DNA from: Thermoplasmata archaeon
Lineage (GTDB): Archaea; Thermoplasmatota; Thermoplasmata; GCA-020350865
Assembly: GCA_020351895.1 (NCBI GenBank)
Contig: CP070672.1
Coordinates: 2,126,496-2,144,173, forward strand
Reading direction: 5' to 3'
Length of the DNA: 17,678 nucleotides
A program made the position numbers and the translations under genes. This document shows, one piece after another, positions 1 through 6,690 of the stretch. The first letter of the stretch is position 1; each line of letters opens with the position of its first letter. The notes below the pieces were generated by a model that was not told the DNA's origin, did no database searches, and saw nothing but the letters and a program-made list of their open reading frames with translations.

Positions 1-3000
1 TAAAGATCACATTGACTGATAGTAACGGAGGAACAGACTCCCAGAATATCATGTTGACTGTGGCGCCTTCAAATGATGCCCCTGTAATTCGCGGTGTGAT
101 ACCAAATTTCAACAAGGATGAGGATGCAAGCAATTGGGAAATCGATCTTGCTCCCTACAAATTCGATGTCGATAATCATACATCAGAACTCACCTGGTAC
201 ATAACAGGATGGGATTCTACGCTGTTTAACTCGGTAAATTTGGCGGGGGAGATATTATCATTTGATCTTGCACCTGATGCCTATGGTAGTGATGAAATCA
301 CTCTCACCTTAAGCGACGGCCTTCTTGACGACACCCAGAACATCTGGATTAATGTGGCACCCGTAAACGATGTCCCTGTTATTCTCGGAAACATTCCTAA
401 TTTCAAAGAGTCAGAGGACAGCCAAAGCTGGATTATGGATCTCACAACCTACGAAAGCGATGTTGAGGATAATGCTCCCTCACCATACTTAACTTGGAGT
501 GTTTTGAACGTGAACACATCTTTAATTACCGTCTCTATTTCGGATAATAATCTCACATTTACACCGGTTCCAGATGCTTTCGGTAATGTTAATTTGATAA
601 TCAGATTAACAGATAGTAATGGAGCATTCGTTTCCCAAGGTATTTGGATTGAAATTACCCCAATCAATGATGCACCAACAATTGATTCTTCGTTCCCAAA
701 TATCGTCTTATATGAGGATACGCCAAAAACAATCAGTTTGTTGGGCTATGGCATCGATATCGAGGATTCTCCTGGTCAATTGAGATGGGTAATCGAGGGT
801 GCAAACAGCTCCTTGTATTCATGGGAAATGGACCCTGCAACCAACATGTTAACAATCGATCCTCAGCTTAACGCTCATGGTTTAGACGATGTCACAATTA
901 CCTTAATTGATGGTGGATGGGCCACCGATAGTAAATCCATTCAAATATTGGTGATACCTATTAACGACCCCCCTTATATCCATCCTAAAATTCCTGATTC
1001 TTTATTCAGGACCATAGAGGATGAGCCCATATCAGTGGTCTTAACAGGATTTGAAAATGATATCGAGGATTCCAATGCCCTACTTTCATGGGAAGTGGAT
1101 GGTGTGGAGGGGTCTATCATAAAGGCTTCCTTGATTTCGGAAAGCGATGAGCTCGTTATCGTTCCTATGGTGGTATTCTCCCCTGATAATTCCGAGAGCG
1201 TTGAGACCGAGATAACTTTGATTCTTTACGATTCTCAGGGTCTCGGCGTCCAACAAAAGGTCACTGTTACTATTATTCCTGTGAACAATGCCCCTGTAAT
1301 CGAGGAGCTACCTGATCTAAAAATAAAATATGATGATCCCTTCGTGTTTGATCTATCACCCTATATATTCGATGAGGACACACAACAGGATCAACTGATA
1401 GTGAACACATCGGAACCCTCACAAGATACGGGAAACGGATATATAGAAGTGCATGGTTTGAATCTAACCCTCTTATACCCTGAATCTAAGCTTTGGGATA
1501 ACTTTACAGTTTTAATCACAGTCTCAGACGGTCAGCTATCAAGTTATTCCATCATGCAAATATCTGTATCTAATCACAAACCTCCGGAATTATTGAATCC
1601 CCTACCAGATGTTCAATTCGATGAGGATTTAAATATATCGGGGGCTTTCGATTTGGATGATTACTTCATAGCCTACGAGGATGATACTCTCAATTATTCG
1701 TATTATCTGAACTATATCCATCATGGGGATGAGTATGTTTTCGTTTCCATCAAACAGGACAATACCGTGGACTTTTTTGCTGCTTTAAATTGGTTCGGTG
1801 AGGAGCAGATAACCTTCAGAGCAGAGGATAATTACGGTTCAATAATAGAAACCACCATATTCGTAACCGTAAACCCAGTTAACGATGCACCAATTATCTT
1901 GGATCTTCCAGATCAGGAATGTAAGGTTAATGTATCAAAGGTTTTTGACTTAGAACCATATTTACGGGATGTTGATTCCCCCTCTGAGGATTTGATGATT
2001 GGAACCGACAGCATATACATCACCACCCAGGGCCATAACCTGATTTTCTATTACGATGACGTTACAATGGAAACTGTGAATATTATAGTCAGTGATGGTC
2101 AACTACAGGACAGCGTTACCATTGAGGTTAAGGCTTCACCCAATATCAAGCCCTCAATTTTTCCAATACCCAATCTTCTGGTCAAGGGGGGAGAGGTTCA
2201 CCTGTTTTCTCTTCTGCCTTATGTAAGTGATATAGACAATGAGACAGAGGATCTTCAAATTTGGACTGACTCAAGCTATATTGAAGTAAGTCCCTACGAT
2301 AATATGCTTCTTCAAATCGATTTTCCCAGTGATATGGTTGGGGATGATGTTCTTGTTACGGTCTTCATATCGGATGGGTTGGAAACGAATTCCACAGAGA
2401 TGCTTGTTCATATAACAAACGAACTGATCCCGAGGCTCGTAAACAATCTTCCAAACCTATTCTTTGGGGAGGACACCATATTCAGCGATGCCCTCAATTT
2501 AAACGATTACTTCCAAAACGCAGGAAGCTATCTGTTCTTTGGAAACGAGAATGTGAACATTACAATAGACAACGGTTGGGTGACCTTATCTGCTTCTGCG
2601 AATTGGAGCGGAAGTGAGATGATTACATTTAGAGCGATGTTGGGAAGTGCCTTTGCCGAGGATACAATAGATGTGGTTGTTAAGCCCATAAATGATCCAC
2701 CAACAATATATCCATTACCTTCGTATGAAAAGAAAGTGAACGAGATATGGGTCATGAATCTTAATGATTATATATATGATGTTGACACACCTATTACAGA
2801 TTTGAGTATAAGTATCGATAGCTCCCACGTGATCTTGTATGCCATGAACATCTATTTCCAATATCAGTTCCCCATCAAGGATAGGATAACTCTTACTGTG
2901 AGTGATGGTGAGAATGTGGTATTTGATGTGATCAATGTGAATGTCACAGGCGAGAACAATCCCCCTACTTATGTTGGATTACTAAGTACATCCCATCTCA

Positions 3001-4085
3001 GACCTGGGGAGACCTGGTCTATAGATCTTGACGACTACTTTTACGATATTGACGGAGATATTCTAACATTCTCCTGCAACAAGAATGAGGTGGTAATCAA
3101 TCCGGTAACCCATGTGGCCAGCTGGACTCCCTCCTGGGATGACAATACCTTGGAGGGCACCATTTTCTATGCAAATGACGGTTCTGTGACAATTGAATCC
3201 TCAGCAATTGATCTTGTGGTCAACAAAAAGAAAACCACGACACCGTTTTGGGAACAGTTCTGGTGGCTCCTTCTTTTAATTGCCCTGCTCATCTCGATTT
3301 TAATCGCCTTTATCATGTTAAAGAGATCCCAGCGTGAAGAAGAGATCGAATATGCCATCGAAACTGATAAAGCTGTTGAGTTTCTTAAAACGGAAGGTAG
3401 AGGAGGCAACTATCTCATCAAATCAGAGACCTCTGAGGGTGCATATAACTTATTCTCTGGACTCTTACAATCCGATTACGAAGGTCTATGTATTACAACA
3501 AAACAACCAGAGGATTTAACGGACAGATACAACCTGGGTAAAGCATGGATAATAAAGCTTGCCTTACGGGGACAGAAAAGTACTGATGGTGAGGGAGGGG
3601 AAACAAAGATGATGGGACTCTTGGCACTAGGTGACGAGGAGAGAGAGGATGATAAATATATATTCTCATCGAACTTCAAGCACATAGTAGAAACAATCGA
3701 GGATTTCATAACTGGTGGAGATCACAAAGTTGTCTTATTGGACGGACTTGAGTATATTCTGGGAGGAGAAGAACTCATAATGTACATAGGTTTCATTGCC
3801 TCACTGAGAGAGAGGTTAAAAGACAGAAATTCCTGCCTACTTATCCCCATAGATCCAAAGACATTATCGGATAAGGAATTGGGCCTGCTTGAAAGAGAAA
3901 CTGTGAATTTGGGAAAGGCATTACATCAACTAGAATCTACAAAAGAGAAGTATGATTTACTCGGAATTCTTCCAGCAAAGGAAACTGAAGAGGTACCTGC
4001 TACATCAGAAAACGAAGAAGAGGTAGCCGCTACATCTGAAAACGAAGAAGAACCGCCTCCCCCACCAGGATGGACAGAATATTAA
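1..4085 (+). CDS. Giant cadherin-like repeat surface protein with one membrane span and cytoplasmic DUF835 domain (5' truncated)
   Basis: The reading frame is open to the left edge (first complete codon at 3) and enters in the middle of a repeat, so the TTG at 12 is not the true start. About ten Ig/cadherin-like repeats of roughly 90-110 residues follow. Many are joined by linkers such as VAPVNDVP, ITPINDAP, VNPVNDAP and VKPINDPP, with acidic ED and DxED motifs that suggest calcium binding. A hydrophobic span (FWWLLLLIALLISILIAF, near 3258-3321) is followed by basic residues (KRSQR), so the C-terminus is cytoplasmic. Residues encoded near 3408-3930 match DUF835: VVLLDGLEYIL, then LLIPIDPKTL and a GLLERE helix. 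The tail is acidic and ends in PPPPPGWTEY. DUF835 is an archaeal domain of unknown biochemistry linked to sensory proteins. Likely role (inference): surface adhesion or ligand sensing coupled to an internal signal. Coding call is certain; the function is not. Confidence 0.93.
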   Translation, partial: KITLTDSNGGTDSQNIMLTVAPSNDAPVIRGVIPNFNKDEDASNWEIDLAPYKFDVDNHTSELTWYITGWDSTLFNSVNLAGEILSFDLAPDAYGSDEITLTLSDGLLDDTQNIWINVAPVNDVPVILGNIPNFKESEDSQSWIMDLTTYESDVEDNAPSPYLTWSVLNVNTSLITVSISDNNLTFTPVPDAFGNVNLIIRLTDSNGAFVSQGIWIEITPINDAPTIDSSFPNIVLYEDTPKTISLLGYGIDIEDSPGQLRWVIEGANSSLYSWEMDPATNMLTIDPQLNAHGLDDVTITLIDGGWATDSKSIQILVIPINDPPYIHPKIPDSLFRTIEDEPISVVLTGFENDIEDSNALLSWEVDGVEGSIIKASLISESDELVIVPMVVFSPDNSESVETEITLILYDSQGLGVQQKVTVTIIPVNNAPVIEELPDLKIKYDDPFVFDLSPYIFDEDTQQDQLIVNTSEPSQDTGNGYIEVHGLNLTLLYPESKLWDNFTVLITVSDGQLSSYSIMQISVSNHKPPELLNPLPDVQFDEDLNISGAFDLDDYFIAYEDDTLNYSYYLNYIHHGDEYVFVSIKQDNTVDFFAALNWFGEEQITFRAEDNYGSIIETTIFVTVNPVNDAPIILDLPDQECKVNVSKVFDLEPYLRDVDSPSEDLMIGTDSIYITTQGHNLIFYYDDVTMETVNIIVSDGQLQDSVTIEVKASPNIKPSIFPIPNLLVKGGEVHLFSLLPYVSDIDNETEDLQIWTDSSYIEVSPYDNMLLQIDFPSDMVGDDVLVTVFISDGLETNSTEMLVHITNELIPRLVNNLPNLFFGEDTIFSDALNLNDYFQNAGSYLFFGNENVNITIDNGWVTLSASANWSGSEMITFRAMLGSAFAEDTIDVVVKPINDPPTIYPLPSYEKKVNEIWVMNLNDYIYDVDTPITDLSISIDSSHVILYAMNIYFQYQFPIKDRITLTVSDGENVVFDVINVNVTGENNPPTYVGLLSTSHLRPGETWSIDLDDYFYDIDGDILTFSCNKNEVVINPVTHVASWTPSWDDNTLEGTIFYANDGSVTIESSAIDLVVNKKKTTTPFWEQFWWLLLLIALLISILIAFIMLKRSQREEEIEYAIETDKAVEFLKTEGRGGNYLIKSETSEGAYNLFSGLLQSDYEGLCITTKQPEDLTDRYNLGKAWIIKLALRGQKSTDGEGGETKMMGLLALGDEEREDDKYIFSSNFKHIVETIEDFITGGDHKVVLLDGLEYILGGEELIMYIGFIASLRERLKDRNSCLLIPIDPKTLSDKELGLLERETVNLGKALHQLESTKEKYDLLGILPAKETEEVPATSENEEEVAATSENEEEPPPPPGWTEY
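3990..4049 (+). repeat. 30-bp tandem repeat (two copies) in the acidic tail of the DUF835 protein
   Basis: Copies at 3990-4019 and 4020-4049 differ at only a few bases. Each encodes ten residues of the type EV-ATSENEE. The repeat lengthens an acidic, probably unstructured tail after the DUF835 domain. Confidence 0.85.
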
Positions 4086-4120
4086 GTTTTTTAGGGGCCT
4101 TGTTGATTATTCGTTTTCTT
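4086..4120 (+). terminator. T-rich 3' end region between convergent genes
   Basis: A run of six T (4087-4092) directly follows the TAA stop, and a second T-rich stretch lies at 4112-4120. Archaeal termination mainly needs U-tracts, so this probably ends the plus-strand surface protein transcript. No strong stem is visible. Confidence 0.4.
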
Positions 4121-4126
4121 CAGAAA

Positions 4127-4885
4127 TCAATGGGAGTAGTATCTGTTGATGTATGTTTTGTTTTCTTTATCAAACTCCACCATGACATTAGTTTCACGCT
4201 TTTTTATATCGAAAGTACTAATATTTATTAATTGGTCATGAATGTCTAATATGTTGAACCCATTTCCCAAATGGGCTCTTGTTCTGGAAGAAGAAAAGGT
4301 TCCTGCATTGACCATCAACGTATTATGCACCCTGACTGCATAGGGAACATGCCTATGCCCCATCAATATTAAGGCCACCTTGTTTCTCAGCACTAAATCG
4401 AGCAGCCCACCTGCATCATTAATAATATTCTGCTCCCTGCCTGAATTTGGAACAGGGACGATATGATGATGAAGGCATATTATCTTTAATTTTTTTGAGT
4501 CTTTGAGACTCTTTTCTATCCAACGGTATTTGTCTCTGCCTATATGACCTTCATCTCGATCGGGTTCACTGGAATCCAGACCCATTACACCCAGGTCCCC
4601 CACTTCTTTATAGAATTCCAATCTGCCAAAGAATTCTTCGAACAATTGATAACCCAAATGCCTAGCATCGTGGTTACCTGGAATCAGTATGGTCTCGGCT
4701 TCAAATTCCTCGATCTTTTCCTTCGCCAGCTCATACTCAGGGATCACTCCCTCCATGGTTATATCCCCACTGATAAGCACGAGGTCCGGTTCTGGTTCCA
4801 GGGAATTCACGATCTCTTTTCCCTTCTCAAAAGTCTTTTTCTTAAACTCACTGTTACTGGTGATGTGCAGATCAGATATATGCAC
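4127..4885 (-). CDS. Calcineurin-like metallophosphoesterase
   Basis: The protein has the full metallophosphoesterase motif set in order: HISDLHIT (DxH), LISGDIT (GD), IPGNHDAR (GNHD), ICLHHHIV and LMGHRHVPY (GHxH). These residues bind two metal ions for phosphomono- or phosphodiester hydrolysis. At about 250 residues, with no signal peptide, it resembles small cytoplasmic CpdA/Icc-type or YfcE-type enzymes; the substrate cannot be read from sequence. The start is uncertain. The only standard codon is GTG at 4885, but its distance from the GAGGTGA Shine-Dalgarno (4899-4905) is 13 nt and it would cut into the first beta strand. An ATC at 4894 would give MRVVHISDLHIT, the family's usual N-terminus, at a spacing of 4 nt. 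The gene follows the PhoU-like gene with almost no gap, and the Shine-Dalgarno overlaps the upstream TGA, so the two are translationally coupled. Confidence 0.93.
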   Translation of the reverse strand: MHISDLHITSNSEFKKKTFEKGKEIVNSLEPEPDLVLISGDITMEGVIPEYELAKEKIEEFEAETILIPGNHDARHLGYQLFEEFFGRLEFYKEVGDLGVMGLDSSEPDRDEGHIGRDKYRWIEKSLKDSKKLKIICLHHHIVPVPNSGREQNIINDAGGLLDLVLRNKVALILMGHRHVPYAVRVHNTLMVNAGTFSSSRTRAHLGNGFNILDIHDQLINISTFDIKKRETNVMVEFDKENKTYINRYYSH

Positions 4886-4898
4886 TACCCTGATGCTT

Positions 4899-5897
4899 TC
4901 ACCTCAATGACAAGATGTAGTTTATTGTGATCTCAGATATATCTGTTGCATAAAGACCTGTTCTTCTAACGCTTTCGATTATTGATGACAATGAGACCAC
5001 GACATCACTTTCCTGTTCCCTGATCCTTTTCATTAGTAAATCACTTGCTTTGTTCAGCTTGTCGCTCAGATCTATTGCCTCATTCGCCTCATTTAAATCT
5101 TCAGAGAAGAAGGCATTCATTGATTTCTCTAAAATCTTTAGGGATATATCGCTCACGTTCGTAATATCCTTCACAATCCTATTATCTATATTCAATCCAT
5201 CTAGAAGAAGGATACTTTCGGCTATTTTCGTGGCATGATCACCGATCCTCTCTATTATTCTGGATATCAGCATAAGATTGAGGCTTTTTTCGCTTGAAAC
5301 GCCTATGTTTCTTGCTATCTCGAAATCATTTAGTATCATATTGTACTGCTTGGCTATCATCCATTGAAGGCGATTCACATCGGCATCCCTGATTATGACA
5401 TCCGAAGCCAGGGTCTTCTCCCTCTTTCTCAGGGCATGAATAGCATCCCTATGCATGGAATCTACCAGCATATACATCCTTCTGAGCCCTTTTTTCTGGG
5501 AAAATTCCGATGGATTGATCAGATCCTGTAGCAAAACATATTTGTTGCCTTCGTCGATTATTTCCGGGCCAACCACCATTTTTGTAAAGTCTCTTATGGC
5601 CTTTCTCATTTTTGGATCGATTTCATTCGATTTGATCTCGATGGTGTTGTACCCGGCGAGGTACATGCCTATCAGCTTTCTTATAAGATGTTCATCTGTT
5701 TCATCCTCTATCTTTATTACCTTCTTCTTGTCTACTTTCTCCTTTTTCAACCGTTGACTTAAAAGAAGAGCACCGTCGTGCATATCTGAAACCCATAACG
5801 GATCCCCAGCTTTTATACCTCTCTCCGTCACCCATGACTTCGGAAGCGAGACAATATATGTCGAACCTCCGGTAATTTGCACCTTTCTTGATTCCAA
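4899..5897 (-). CDS. phoU: PhoU-family phosphate uptake regulator with N-terminal AbrB/SpoVT domain
   Basis: Residues 1-45 form an AbrB/SpoVT-like swapped-hairpin domain (RKVQITGGSTYIVSLPKSWV, then GDPLWV), as in archaeal PhoU proteins. The rest is all-helical PhoU, with two related bundles around RMYMLVDSMHRDAIHAL and ISRIIERIGDHATKIAESI; the E(R)xxDH motif is a probable metal site. In this family PhoU proteins modulate Pst phosphate import and phosphate signalling; the AbrB domain suggests DNA binding. No pst genes are in the window. I chose TTG at 5897 over the in-frame TTG at 5909, because GGTGAGG lies between them as a Shine-Dalgarno and MESRKVQITGGS matches typical family N-termini. It is the first gene of an operon with the phosphoesterase, so a link between that enzyme and phosphate status is possible (inference). 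Confidence 0.9.
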   Translation of the reverse strand: MESRKVQITGGSTYIVSLPKSWVTERGIKAGDPLWVSDMHDGALLLSQRLKKEKVDKKKVIKIEDETDEHLIRKLIGMYLAGYNTIEIKSNEIDPKMRKAIRDFTKMVVGPEIIDEGNKYVLLQDLINPSEFSQKKGLRRMYMLVDSMHRDAIHALRKREKTLASDVIIRDADVNRLQWMIAKQYNMILNDFEIARNIGVSSEKSLNLMLISRIIERIGDHATKIAESILLLDGLNIDNRIVKDITNVSDISLKILEKSMNAFFSEDLNEANEAIDLSDKLNKASDLLMKRIREQESDVVVSLSSIIESVRRTGLYATDISEITINYILSLR

Positions 5898-5928
5898 GCC
5901 CTCACCCAAGGGTATATCGCATTAGTAG

Positions 5929-5940
5929 TTATATATACTT
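5929..5940 (-). promoter_or_regulatory. TATA box for the phoU-phosphoesterase operon
   Basis: On the minus strand the sequence reads AAGTATATATAA. A start of transcription about 25 bp downstream would fall near 5905-5910, leaving a short leader that still holds the GGTGAGG ribosome site. Confidence 0.6.
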
Positions 5941-6075
5941 TTTCATTCATTTATTTAGATAATTAGACATATATATAGATTGTACATTGTAATAGGAGAT
6001 ATTAGATAAAAAGTTTGAAAATTATCAAAATTATAATAATATGGTTTAGGAATTTGAGGTATTTATGAACCGGTC

Positions 6076-6104
6076 CATGGTATTTCTTTTATCTTCATAC
6101 CATG
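6076..6104. promoter_or_regulatory. Perfect 8-bp inverted repeat, candidate operator
   Basis: CATGGTAT (6076-6083) and ATACCATG (6097-6104) are exact inverted copies separated by 13 bp. The element lies in the divergent intergenic region, about 20-50 bp upstream of the likely TATA element of the 6186 gene. It could be a dimeric regulator site. A hairpin in RNA is less likely because it lies upstream of the expected transcript. Confidence 0.5.
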
Positions 6105-6121
6105 ACAAAAACCAATCTAAA

Positions 6122-6133
6122 ACAATTAAATAC
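6122..6133 (+). promoter_or_regulatory. Probable TATA element for the SecB-like gene
   Basis: The sequence acaattaaatac is AT-rich and sits 52 bp or more upstream of the TTG start. Transcription would begin near 6155, giving a short leader with a GAGGATGA Shine-Dalgarno at 6174-6181. The box is weak compared with others here. Confidence 0.35.
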
Positions 6134-6185
6134 TATCAAACCAATGTAGATAAACCCAAAAAGAATATTTAATGAGGATGATGAC

Positions 6186-6605
6186 TTGCCCATAAAAAGA
6201 TTCGAATTAACTTCCATTGATGCGAGAAGGTTCACAAGGCCTGGGGAGAAACATAAAAACATACGCATCGACCACAACAGCAGCGTCACCCTTGTCACGG
6301 AAATAAACGATAAGGAGGCCAATGTGGACTTCAGGTTCACTGCTAATTATTCCGGATTAGGAATCATCAAAATAGAAGGTAGCCTGATATATGAAGGCGA
6401 TGCATCCTCCCTGGCAAAGCAGTGGAGCACGAAAAACAACATGCCAAACGAGGTGGCTAACGAGATCCATACTACCATCATGAACAACTGCATACCCGAA
6501 GCCATGTTATTGGCAAGAGACATAAGGCTACCGCCTCCTATCCCCATGCCAAAGGTAAATATTCAGGCCAAAAAGAAGGGTGGAGAGCCTAAAGGTTACG
6601 CATAA
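6186..6605 (+). CDS. Small conserved-type protein with remote SecB-like features
   Basis: This 139-residue soluble protein has a beta-rich first half (SSVTLVTEIN, VDFRFTANYSG, GIIKIEGSLIYEG), then a helix and an ending of IPEAMLLARDIRLPPPIPMPKV. That order (antiparallel strands, a helix beginning near a cysteine and proline, then PP-rich residues) recalls the SecB chaperone fold, including its small archaeal relatives. Similarity is by shape and short motifs only, so the function is a guess. The tail (KKKGGEPKGYA) is basic and probably disordered. The start is TTG at 6186, supported by GAGGATGA a few bases upstream; the nearby ATG codons at 6172, 6178 and 6181 are in another frame. It is transcribed alone, divergent from the phoU operon and convergent with the coiled-coil gene. 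Confidence 0.8.
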   Translation: MPIKRFELTSIDARRFTRPGEKHKNIRIDHNSSVTLVTEINDKEANVDFRFTANYSGLGIIKIEGSLIYEGDASSLAKQWSTKNNMPNEVANEIHTTIMNNCIPEAMLLARDIRLPPPIPMPKVNIQAKKKGGEPKGYA

Positions 6606-6659
6606 TCTATCTTTTTCTGTCCGTTATTTACGAAATTAGAATACAAGATTATTTTTTCT

Positions 6660-6677
6660 GGATATTTCTTAATATCC
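6660..6677. terminator. 7-bp perfect hairpin between convergent genes
   Basis: GGATATT (6660-6666), loop TCTT, then AATATCC (6671-6677). It lies between the stops of the 6186 gene and the coiled-coil gene. On the plus strand a T6 run (6652-6657) precedes it, so it is not a classic stem-then-U terminator, but it may mark transcript ends or stabilise 3' ends. Confidence 0.4.
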
Positions 6678-6690
6678 TGATATAAAATTC

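Noticed and set aside
12..14. TTG at 12 as the start of the surface protein
   Set aside because: The frame continues upstream to the edge with residues that complete a cadherin-like repeat (KITLTDSNGG), so the gene is truncated by the window.
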